Notes under the pieces: model-generated | Told to the model about the DNA's origin: nothing | What the model saw: only the letters and a program-made list of their open reading frames with translations | The model's database searches: none | Made by a program: the position numbers and the translations under genes | DNA from: Falciphora oryzae | Lineage: Eukaryota > Ascomycota > Sordariomycetes > Magnaporthales > Magnaporthaceae | Length of the DNA stretch: 30,246 nt | Assembly (NCBI GenBank): GCA_000733355.1 | Contig: JNVV01000033.1 | Coordinates: forward strand, 269,430 to 299,675 | Direction of reading: 5' to 3' | In this document: piece after piece, positions 22,111-30,032 of the stretch | Position numbering within the stretch: the first letter of the stretch is position 1 | Layout: every line of letters begins with the position of its first letter

Positions 22111-22410
22111 TGTTGGATTGCACTAGCCTGTGCAGGCAATCGGCAAAGGCCAGAAAGAGTCGGATCCTCCGGTCCCGTAATCTCTAATCACGGGATCCGA
22201 GGACCCGCAAGCCCGCGGAGGTTGGGAGCAGGGGAAGGCCCCTTTGGTGATCTAAATCGTGTATATATAGCCTCCCTTCTGCTCCCTCTCTAGCAGATAA
22301 ATTCCTTTCCTCTGTGTGCACAAAAATAGATTGATCCTCTAATATAAAGGATCATTGTTCACCTTCTTTAAAGATCTCCGAGCCCAACAGGAGTACCACT
22401 CCTACCAACA
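22111..22410 (+). repeat. 3' LTR of copia copy 2
   Basis: TGTTGGATTGCAC ... CCTACCAACA, 300 bp. Downstream ATTCT (22411-22415) pairs with 14575-14579, which assigns this LTR to copy 2. It is less mutated than the 5' LTR. Confidence 0.95.
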
Positions 22411-22415
22411 ATTCT

Positions 22416-25400
22416 CCTTTCCTCCACCACATTACGCAATTCGTACCTACCGGTTTCTATTTAAAATCTGCGCTTACGAAAATCGAAATTTTAAACGTTA
22501 TCGCCATATCGTCTCCTTCTTCTCTTTCTTCATTACCGGCTTTCCTTTCCGATTAACCGCCGCAACCGGCTCCTAATGCCACGTTTCCCACATCGGATCT
22601 CACAATTTTAGCAACATCCCCACCTCTCCCACCGGCCGACTCCGACTCCAACTCCGACTCTAACGACGAAAGCGACGGCAATAATACGCTTTCGAACCTT
22701 TTCCCCTACTTAACGCCTCGGCCGGCTACTTTCGATTCACCTTTAACGGCGCGGAATTCCCGCCTACAAACAGCTCGCCGTTTAAAAGCCCCCGCGTCCT
22801 TCCAAAAGCCCCGCCACTCCTATCCATTTAACGACGATTCCGACCCCCTAAAAAAGCCCGACTCCCCGACCTATAACCTAGTACAAAAAACGCTGCAGTT
22901 TTAGCGCAGTTTAAAGCCACAATCTTCGTTCCCTAAATTCTTCAAACAATGGGCGTGTCAACGTCGCACCGATAGCAAACGCAATAGACCTCGCCTTTTC
23001 CAACTCCGCTTTTGTTTGCAAAACCCCAACGTTCAACATGCTTTTTTCAAAACTGGCATCCAAATCCTGCTCGACGGCGAAAGCGCGCCTCCAAATATAT
23101 ACTACGCCTTTATCCGCCAAAAGCTTAACGCCCTTACCGCGTTCAACCCGTTCGATAATTTCGACCCGGCACAGTTTAGTGAAGGAGACGCCCCTTGCAC
23201 CGCCAAAGACATCTGCGACGTTTCCTGGGTACAAAACTAGCTGTTGCAATGCGACTCCCGCCTTTAAAAATATGCGCCCTTGCTTAACCAGTTACTTACT
23301 ATTGTTATGGTTAATACCCGAGCCGATTGGGACTTTTATGGCCCCAACCGTCGAACCCCCAAACCTACACCTAAAGGGGCGGCGACCCCAAGGGGGACAG
23401 TTACCCCAGGTGGGGCGGCGACCCCTGGAGTGGCAGCGACCCCTGGAAGGGCAGCGACACCTAAAGGGGCAGCAACATTTGGAGGGGCGGCAACAACTAC
23501 AGCTACAAACTTTAGCCCCCGTTATATGATTGCAAATATTATAGCACACGCGCGGGCGCTTAAAAAAAGCAACTATTTAAAGCGGGTTTTTGGGATTTAT
23601 TAAGTAAATAGTAGCGTTCCGCAACGGGTAATAAGTGTCCTTTTAAAGTTCGGGGTTAACTCTTCCTATAAGGTTACCAAAAACCAAATAACTTCCATAG
23701 TTAATAGGGCTATAATACGTCTGCCAACTAAATAATAACCGATTTTATCTTTTGTATTAATATGCTTTCTTTTATAAAAAAATATCCAACGTATTACCCT
23801 TAACCCTAGCTTAATATTTGTTTACGACAACTTCAACTTTATAAACCGTGTCCAAAACTTTAGACAGGGCCGCAAAAACGTTATGCGAAACATCACCACC
23901 TGCCTCGCCATCGGGAGCCCCGACATCGTCCGCTATACCCAATTACAATAGCATATTATAGTACCGTTCAAGTTGGAATGGCTCCGAAGCCCATATATGT
24001 TAGTCCCTCCTATTGCGAAACCGATGTGCTCCTAATACCTTTTCCGGCATAAGGTGCTGCACCACCTTTTCAAAGGCACACATGCCGACAGGTTTCCTGC
24101 TTGCCAGTTCCCCAACGTCTTTCGTGTTAACACCCCAAAGTCCTATATTATCTAAACCTTAGCCATTATGGAAAGCGAGGGCGAGTTTGGCGGTATTCTT
24201 CGGGTTTATAAACAACTTTTCCAGGGGATTTTAGGTTTTAAACCCGGCACATTTAACTACAATAACGTCCTTATCCTATTCCATAGCGACTAGAAAACAA
24301 CATCCTTTATCAAACATATCCAATCCGCTAATATCGAATGTATTACACCTTTTAACTGTAAGCAATAGCTCCTTCCAATCCCTGCCTTCTTTTACGTCCA
24401 AATCAATTTTATCCACTACGTTTGGAAAAAGTTTTATCTTTTAGTTAAAGCCGATATTTTGGGTTTCGGCCGTAGTTAAAAGATATCTAGTTCCAAGCTA
24501 AAGTTTTACCACGCGCTTCAACTCCTCCAAAATAGCTACCGTGCACGCGTTTTTGCCATAAGCATAAGCGTATTCTAAAAGGATGGCAAACTCCCCAAAG
24601 GGCAGGGATTTATCCCATCCGCCGTACAAGAAGCGTTTGCCTCCGTTTCCCCGGAATACATCGAATCCCTCCAAACCAGGGTCGACAAAGAGACGTTTTC
24701 AGCATCTGCCACTACAGGACGGAACCCCAACACGAACAGTCCCGTCAATATCCCTTTCCGGTTACAAAGTCGGTACCTCCAGGCTATATAGCTGCTTTGG
24801 ACTGTTAACGAAGCTGTACGATAAAGGGATTTCGGTATCCTCCAATAATACATTCCCTTTATTATTTTCTTTTTTTATGGGTGCAAAGCCAAAAACTACG
24901 GTCCAGAAATGCTATATTTAGCTTAGCTCATATATCTAAGAGTCATAAACGAGCTACTCCGCACAGCTATCTTTCGGTTAGGCTTTGTTCGTTGCACTAC
25001 GGCTGGCAGTGGATTTAAAGCTATCGATTTCGCCATTAAGCACCTTAATAAGGCGTTCTTTTTCGACATTAAATATAACAAAAATTCGACCTACGACATT
25101 TAAGCTACGTTTAAAGACTGCGCTGCCTTTAAACCTTTAGGAGTAGTAATACGCAAAGCATTAAAATTTGCATTTGGCTAGTATAATAATGCCAAACATA
25201 CCGTAGCGTTTACCAAGCAAAACGTTATGCAATATGCGTATTTATTTGTTAATAATGGATGGGGTAGCAGATACGACCAAGCGAAGCAAGATTCCGAGTT
25301 TAACGCCCCGGCATTATTCGCAAACGGGATCAAATATATGCACAATGGCAAACTAGAAGCTTTTAACCGCACCATCGTGCGGCCCGCTGATATTTTTTCC

Positions 25401-25514
25401 CAGCAAGGGTTAGCAAATGCCGAAAAGGGGGTAGTTAATATAATTATCGAGAATCGGGAGGGCGACCGGGGATATTATTTAGGGGGGAACGAAGATAATG
25501 GAGCAGACGAATAG
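22416..25514 (+). pseudogene. DUF6589-type protein of element X, main part, broken
   Basis: One frame runs from the copia junction to TAG 25512-25514, with about 20 in-frame TAA/TAG, most readable as former CAA/CAG/TGG. The first 170 codons are Pro/Ser/Asp-rich. A tandem TP(K/G)GAA repeat (about 23361-23500) follows, then a domain I recognise as DUF6589: VYDNFNFINRVQNFRQGRKN (23820 on), VLILFHSD with KT after a stop (about 24270-24300, where the family has GDQ), LLPIPAFFYVQINFIHYVW (about 24370), and KNSTYDI ... TFKDCAAF (about 25077), ending in an acidic tail. DUF6589 proteins are common in fungi and have no assigned function that I know of. The Asp residues in YDNFN and in the GDQ-like motif would suit an RNase H-fold (DDE) transposase; that is my inference. 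The gene is convergent with the RecQ gene; stops are 21 bases apart. Confidence 0.8.
23361..23500 (+). repeat. Tandem ~18-bp coding repeat, (T/A)P-x-G-A-A units
   Basis: About seven imperfect copies of an 18-base unit like CCTAAAGGGGCGGCGACC, encoding a six-residue repeat TP(K/R/G)GAA within the DUF6589 gene, in the linker before the DUF6589 domain. The GC content is high and the repeat itself carries few RIP changes. Confidence 0.85.
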
Positions 25515-25535
25515 GAATTAAGCTAGCCCCTAAAT

Positions 25536-28199
25536 TTATAAGGATTGAGACAAAGTTCGATAGGCCGTGCAGTCGCCTTTTGGACAAAGGCCCACTAAAT
25601 ATAGCAGTCGCTGGTAAGATCATCGTCTTTTAAATGAGGCCGATGGTTTGGGGTTTCCTGGAAATACCAAAGTACGTTTCCCTTTTGCGGTTGCCCTTTT
25701 AGGCTGTAAAGCCCCGACGTCGATCTTTTTGCGTTTATTAGTTTGGTATTCGGCGTATGCTGCTATGCCTTTAGCTTTAATAGTTTCGCATTTTTATACC
25801 AGTAGCTAGCCGTAAGCTTCCAACTAATGCTGGCATATATCCCCCCCGATAGCCGGTACCCGTCGGCATAGGTCGTGGACATCCCGGATAATTGTGCGGG
25901 ATGTTTTAATAAACAGACTAAGTTTTACGGCAATAGCAGGTTCCAGCATCCATTCGCCGGGGAAGTCAAACCATTAGTCGTTATCAGGGGCGATAATATA
26001 AATCGCGAATTCGGAAGCGAATAACATTAACTTTTTGTAAATAAACCATTTTTTGGTATGCCCATATACGCTTTTGTCTTTTTTCGCAATAGCTGTTACC
26101 GGAGGGAGTCGTTCAAGTTCGTGGTGACATGCGTTACAGCAAAATGTGTACTAAACGTTAAACAGTTGCACCTTTTGCAATAAATCAAGCATTTCCTACC
26201 TAAAGCATTTGGCATTAGCGAATTTAAACATTTCGGGATGTTCGGCCCTTAGCTTCGCGCGCCGGCGCTAATCTTTTTAAATCCAATGGTTGTATTGTTT
26301 CCCTAAGAAAATACCTAGTTCTTCGTTAATTTCGTCGTTCGTAATGGAGGATAAATGTCCCCCGGCTATGCTAAATTCCACGTTAAAAATGGAAAATCGC
26401 GCTTGTAAGTAATCGGAACTAAACAACTATAATTCGTCTGCATTTGTATTTGTACCAAATTCTGCCAACTCGAAGCGCAAACTGCTGGATGAAGCAGGAA
26501 TATAGGTTTTTTTGGAGCCCCGTTTAGGTTTCGTCTTTTTAGGGACCGCAATGCCCTGGGTGTCAAAATACCAGTAGGGGGCAAAAAAAATAAGCGGTAC
26601 CTTGCCTTATATCGGATCGGGACGCCCTGCCAAACCGCTGTGATAAATCCGATACGTCCAATGAAATCGGTGCCCTAAATTGCACCACGCGCATTACGTT
26701 TGGAATATCCATTCCCATACCCAAAGATACGGTAACTAGGATAATACGGATAGGAAAATCGGTACGCTTGAACGTGTTATACAAAAGGCGTTAATTTGTT
26801 AGTGGGGTAAGGGAATTGTAAATGCCAATGGTGCGGATTGCAGTAGCCCTATTAACTTTTTGGGAAGTAAGGTGTTAGAAGAGAGCATGGCGGGCAGCCA
26901 CGAGCTTAGACCTGTTGTTTATGTAAACAATGGTTTTAGGGATGCTTTAAATTAAGTTGTATGGCCGGACGTGGCTTAAAAGAAAGAACAAAGGCTGGTA
27001 GTCGTTGCTTAGCTTGTTCCTTTCTAAAGCTTGTAAAACGATAGATATATCCGGCCTATTAACAAACGTATGGATAATTCGGAGTTAATGTTCGCTTAGG
27101 CCGAGCTGACGGAAGCCGGCATGGGAAAGGACAAAGTCCTTTGCTTTTTCGGTTAATGTAGCAATGCACCCAAAAAATGGGATAGCTATAGGGATTGCGG
27201 TTTGGATTAAATGCAAATTAGGGTAGGACGTGCGGAAATCTTTCCACTAATAGACGGTATAAAGCTCGTCGATAGCTAAAAAAACGATGTGCTAGCTGAA
27301 CTCGGGGTGGCGGAAAAGGGAAAAAAACCGAAAATTTGTAGCTTGCTTAAGGCCGAGGAGAATATGTGTGTATTGCGTCGCTTTTTGGTAGTTCCAAATG
27401 TTTGCGTCTTGCAAAGGGATGTTAATATATCTTTTCTTATATTTATATTTGGGAAATGGAATACCTTACGTATAATTTGGTCGATAAAGATAGGGTTAGC
27501 GAAAGGGAAACCTGCAACCACTTTTGCTTGTTCGTCCCCCAACTTGCTAAACGGGACGATCTAAATAGTAATATGCTTATTCCTAATAACAAATACGGCC
27601 TGGAACACAATGCTTTTGCCATATCCTATTTTAGCAATGAAAATTGTATCCCCTAGTTTATAAACGATACGCCGGATACATTCGATCTAGTCAAGCTTTG
27701 GAATACGCGGTTCCCGATGCGCTAGCGCCCCCTAATTCAAAAGAGACGTAGTAACAGCCTCTAAAAACCGCTTTTGCAATAAGGTATCCTATGCGCGTGA
27801 AGTATACTCGTACAATTCAGCAATGACCTGGCGGAAAGGCGCATTATCAACCTGCTCATCTGCAAAGTTTTTGCTCTAAGAAATGGCCGTAAGCAGATAA
27901 AACAAATTGTCTGGGCGAGCCAATGGCCAGGAAATCCCCAACTCCAAATTTGGGGCCGCGGACATCATTAATAGTAAATCTAGCATAGGGGTCGCTGGAA
28001 AGGCGATTCCCAAAACCAACGAAAATGCACCTAGGCGGTTAAAAAAAATGTTTATAATCGAAATGCAAAAAAACAAAAAACACCATTAGATACGGAATCT
28101 CGAGCTTACTTCCAACATATAGTTTAAAATTAGCAAAAGTCGGCTTTCATAAAGATATTTTGGAATGCTTTTTTTGATATTTTCGTTTTGTATGGAGGT
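25536..28199 (-). pseudogene. RecQ-family DNA helicase of element X, broken
   Basis: A 3'-to-5' helicase of the RecQ family, read on the minus strand. N-terminal region: YLYESRLLLILNYMLEVS (about 28120), then VTTSLL and IPKLD-IECIRRIVYKLGDT. Walker A reads IAKIGYGKSIVF (27612-27635 core; family TGxGKS, Thr to Ile). Motif Ia-like IVPFSKLGDEQ is at about 27550. The DE-box reads VFLAIDELYTVY (27262-27273 core). Motif III is PFFGCIATLTEK (about 27180). The C-terminal helicase domain has KTIVYINNRSK, VTVSLGMGMDIPNVMRVVQF and motif VI QRFGRASR (26617-26640). A long C-terminal domain follows, ending at TAA 25536-25538. Two frameshifts are visible: one near 27420-27460, one in a run of eight A's at 26583-26590, after which AYFF-YWYFDTQGIAVP reads on. 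Many TAA/TAG are RIP-type. An intron may lie near 28030-28090. The start is not fixed. Confidence 0.88.
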
Positions 28200-28374
28200 T
28201 TCCAAAACCAACGGCAGAAAATCACCATGCGGTCTCAGACTTAAACCAAAAAAAGTCTGTAGCCCCACAATACAAATGCACGGGCCAGTAACTTGCGACT
28301 GAGCCACTTGGCGAGCCACAACCCACCGGAGGTGGGTTCCCTTTTTGTGGGTTAAGTCAAAGCCACTGAGACTA
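28200..28374. promoter_or_regulatory. Right terminal region of element X
   Basis: Non-coding end of X. It contains a perfect hairpin AACCCACC-GGA-GGTGGGTT (28320-28338), repeats of GAGCCAC (about 28300, 28313) related to the terminal GCCACTGAGACTA, and an internal inverted copy GGTCTCAGACTTAAACC (about 28230) of the TIR motif. These look like subterminal transposase-binding repeats, but that is inference. The RecQ promoter should also lie here. Confidence 0.5.
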
Positions 28375-28383
28375 CGACGACGA

Positions 28384-28477
28384 CGCGTCGGCGATGTGGC
28401 ACCTGCGGCAAAACCGGACACAATGCGCGCACCTGTCAGGAAGAAGTAGAAATGTCCGATATATATAGTTCCGAATA
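28384..28477 (+). pseudogene. pogo transposase C-terminus (CCHC zinc knuckle)
   Basis: Right-hand part of the interrupted transposase. After one copy of the 9-bp duplication is dropped, the frame from 14380 continues RRRCGTCGKTGHNARTCQEE: Cys at 28395 and 28404, His at 28419, Cys at 28434, i.e. C-x2-C-x4-H-x4-C. A zinc knuckle of this kind ends many fungal pogo-like transposases. The frame ends at TAG near 28474, which may be the natural stop or a RIP change. It is followed by about 100 bases and the right TIR. Confidence 0.88.
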
Positions 28478-28587
28478 GTTTAAATGGATTCCTGGCGTTG
28501 TTAGGTTGGCATGCGCGTCGATTAACCAAAGGTCGGGTGTGGGTGCGTCATTCGCTTGTGTGCGTCACTCGCTTGTGAACCACGTTA

Positions 28588-28801
28588 TTAGTTAAGCATA
28601 TACCTAATCCGAAATAAAGCTACAAAGGGAGGTTATTTTGCGCCTTTCTAAAAAGCTAGAATATCGGTACCTAAAAGGTACGGCTTTGCAGTTGATTAAA
28701 CCGCTTTACGGATTGGCCGAAATAGGGCTGCATTAGTTCGTTACGTACTAAAGGCATTATAAAAAACGATTAGATTGTTTCATTTCGGAATATAATCCGT
28801 A
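28588..28801 (+). pseudogene. copia copy 1 pol: reverse transcriptase middle, broken
   Basis: Resumes copy 1 after the pogo element. LQREVIL-like wording, then LQLIKPLYGLAEIGLH (about 28688) matches copy 2 at 19320-19440. It ends at ATAATCCGTA, the target of the solo LTR; the empty site is visible in copy 2 at 19490-19500. Confidence 0.88.
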
Positions 28802-29101
28802 TGTTGGTAGGAGTGGTACTCCTGTTGGGCTCGGAGATCTCCAAAGAAGGTGAACAATGATCCTTTATATCAGAGGATCAATCTATTCTTGTGCACGAAG
28901 AGGAAAGGAATCTATCTGCCAGAGAGGGAGCAGAAGGGAGGCTATATATACACGATCCAGATTACCAAAGGGGCCTTCCCCTGCTCCCAACCTCCGCGGG
29001 CTTGCGGGTCCTCGGATCCCGTGATCAGAGATCACGGGACCGGAGGATCCGACTCTCTCTGGCCTCTGCCGATTGCCTGCACAGGCCAGTGCAATCCAAC
29101 A
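28802..29101 (-). mobile_element. Solo LTR of the copia family, inverted, in copia copy 1
   Basis: 300 bp from TGTTGGTAGGAG to GCAATCCAACA, the reverse complement of the family LTR. CCGTA flanks both sides (28797-28801 and 29102-29106), and copy 2 has the uninterrupted site. It shows few RIP changes: it keeps TGTTGGATTGCACTGGCCTG in full and a perfect CCCGTGATC-AGA-GATCACGGG hairpin. A solo LTR forms by recombination between the two LTRs of a full element. The open frames in it are not genes. Confidence 0.95.
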
Positions 29102-29490
29102 CCGTACTTGTTTGTTTTAAAAATCGGTTAAAGCTTTGGAATAGTTGGTATATAAACCGATGACATTTTAAACCTAAGTAACGCCAAGTTTATGCAAAAG
29201 GAGGAAATAGCGCTCTAAAAAACCAGGTTTAAAGCGAAACCGAAATCGATTTTATACCCCGGAAACGAAGGCAACTTTAACGGGTGCAAGATTTTGATTA
29301 GATAAAACGCTGTTACTATGCAGCAAAAGGGATAGGTAGATCGTTTGAAATTGGTAACTGCTGGATTAGACGATACCTAATAGCAGTACGTCGTATAGCG
29401 CGCACGAGGGGCATATATAAGCTCGATATGCCAGCTAAAAGCCGCTTTCGACTACTTTATGGCTGCATAAGCCAAAAATCCTATAGATAC
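29102..29490 (+). pseudogene. copia copy 1 pol: RT active site to RNase H start, broken
   Basis: Reads GIVGI, TAA, TDDILNLSNAKFMQKEEIAL; here the catalytic TDD (29156-29164) is intact, whereas copy 2 has TDN. Then KPKSILYPGNEGNFNGCKIL and RARGAYISSI(C)Q, the standard fungal copia connection region. Several TAA/TAG are RIP-type. Interrupted at 29490. Confidence 0.87.
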
Positions 29491-29882
29491 TGTTCGTGGC
29501 ACTGTCGGTATACCAACACGGTTGGGGTGAGAAGGCTTCTGGTATTTAATATGTATCTAAAAGTCGTCTGTCTTCTAGAAACAACGGAAGGGCTCCTCGT
29601 GCGAGCCCTCTTGATACATATATCCCAATCACGGAGGCCGCGGGGTGCGGCCGTCCAAGGCCAGTCCCGGTGCCGGGCCTGACTTGCGACTTGCACCGCC
29701 TCCGTGCATGACCGGTGATCTCCGTGCATGACCCGTGATCTCCGTTTATGACCGGTGATCCCCATTGCCGGTCCCTCCGTGTCAGAGAGGCGGGGCCTCT
29801 CAGTCCCAGAGTCCCTAGTCATTGGGGATTCTCCTTGCCCGTGCTTTTACCTGTCGTGCGACCTCTTGCTGCCCTTCCAACA
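29491..29882. mobile_element. LTR (probably solo) of a second, unrelated family
   Basis: Starts TGTTCGTGGCACTG and ends CCTTCCAACA, flanked by GATAC (29486-29490) and AATAC (29883-29887), a 5-bp duplication with one transition. Copy 2 at about 19877-19890 gives the empty site. 392 bp, GC-rich, no visible RIP. It contains three 20-bp tandem units (29701-29760) and a hairpin of GGGCTCCTCGTGCGAGCCC (about 29589). No coding capacity and no internal region, so a solo LTR is the simplest reading. Confidence 0.85.
29701..29760. repeat. Three exact-length 20-bp tandem repeats
   Basis: Units of TCCGTGCATGACCGGTGATC with one or two changes each; the unit before (29681-29700) and after are only partly similar. 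They lie inside the second-family LTR and may be binding sites in its promoter part. Confidence 0.92.
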
Positions 29883-30032
29883 AATACAAACGTGTTTAAG
29901 TTTAATAAAAGGATCCAATGGCAAATCGATAACGCAAATAAAGGTTTAAACTACGTGCGGTTAGATTTGCAAATAGCTAGTTTATATGTGTTTGTGGACG
30001 GGTCTTTTGCTAACAATAAGGACTTTAGTTTA
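29883..30032 (+). pseudogene. copia copy 1 pol: RNase H, broken
   Basis: FNKRIQWQIDNANKGLNYVR, then YVFVDGSFANNKDFS. The first catalytic Asp of RNase H (VDGS) is intact here, while copy 2 has Asn. Aligns with copy 2 at about 19886-20035. It ends where new sequence begins at 30033; the rest of RNase H is not in the window. Confidence 0.87.

Larger units (their letters stand above)
14580..22410 (+). mobile_element. Ty1/copia LTR retrotransposon, copy 2, full length
   Basis: Two 300-bp LTRs (14580-14879 and 22111-22410) are flanked by ATTCT at 14575-14579 and 22411-22415. Total length is 7,831 bp. The LTRs differ at about 16 positions by eye, all A/G, consistent with RIP acting on one strand. 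The internal part has one gag-pol frame (15215-20502) and 1.6 kb between pol and the 3' LTR that holds an antisense spliced frame. It is the same family as the surrounding copy 1 but lies three insertion levels inside it. Gag-pol is broken by stops and by one homopolymer frameshift. Confidence 0.95.
14381..28374. mobile_element. Element X: TIR transposon with DUF6589 gene and RecQ helicase
   Basis: Left end TAGTCTCAGTAGCT (14381) and right end, inverted, TAGTCTCAGTGGCT (28374). Both flanks have CGACGACGA (14372-14380 and 28375-28383), a 9-bp target-site duplication, though the CGA period means 3 or 6 bp cannot be excluded from this site alone. If X and one 9-bp copy are removed, the pogo transposase frame continues through its C-terminal zinc knuckle, which shows where X begins and ends. 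Without copia copy 2, X is about 6.2 kb and holds two convergent genes, DUF6589-like (+) and RecQ-like (-). Both are RIP-damaged. TIR length is about 14 bp with one mismatch. I do not recognise a named superfamily with this gene pair. Confidence 0.82.
12722..28585 (+). mobile_element. pogo/Fot1-type DNA transposon, split by element X
   Basis: The TIRs start ACGTGGTTTACAAGCGAGTG on the left and, inverted, ACGTGGTTCACAAGCGAGTG on the right, each with two direct repeats AAGCGAGTGACGCACAC-like. TA lies on both sides (12720-12721 and 28586-28587), and the copia sequence reads straight across when the element is removed (GAT-A-TTAG, as CATTAG in copy 2 near 19287). Its own sequence is 12722-14380 plus 28384-28585, about 1.86 kb, a usual length for this group. 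It encodes one transposase. Confidence 0.93.
967..30032 (+). mobile_element. Ty1/copia LTR retrotransposon, copy 1 (outermost host element, RIP-damaged)
   Basis: This is the oldest layer. Its own sequence is found at 967-2545, 3249-4700, 12225-12719, 28588-28801, 29102-29490 and 29883-30032. Each block aligns in order with copia copy 2 (14580-22410), and the gaps are filled by other elements with target-site duplications. The order is LTR, gag, integrase, reverse transcriptase, RNase H, the Ty1/copia order. The protease part is missing (see the MITE entry). Damage is mainly C-to-T on this strand, giving many TAA/TAG codons from CAA/CAG. The element continues to the right of the window; RNase H is the last domain seen, and the 3' LTR is not in the window. 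Confidence 0.9.

Noticed and set aside
22111..22410. LTR at 22111 as a solo LTR without duplication
   Set aside because: Its immediate flanks (GCCAG and ATTCT) differ, but ATTCT pairs with the bases before the LTR at 14580, so it is the 3' LTR of copia copy 2.
23292..23549. Minus-strand Cys-rich frame
   Set aside because: It is the complement of the Gly/Ala/Thr/Pro repeat in the DUF6589 gene; the cysteines come from the GC-rich repeat.
14381..28374. Calling element X a Mutator-like element because of the 9-bp duplication
   Set aside because: No MULE transposase is visible, the TIRs are short, and the CGA repeats leave the duplication length open (3, 6 or 9). Length alone does not assign a superfamily.
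14381..28374. Calling element X a Helitron because it encodes a helicase and has a terminal hairpin
   Set aside because: The helicase is RecQ-like, not Rep/PIF1-like; there are TIRs and a target duplication, which Helitrons lack.
28559..28585. Pogo element as a short separate MITE near 28545 and another near 12722
   Set aside because: Each end is present only once, in inverted orientation, with TA on the outside and transposase parts that join in frame, so they are two ends of one element.
28850..29163. Two overlapping frames inside the solo LTR
   Set aside because: They lie in an LTR with exact ends and duplications; similar frames occur in the other LTR copies only by shared sequence.
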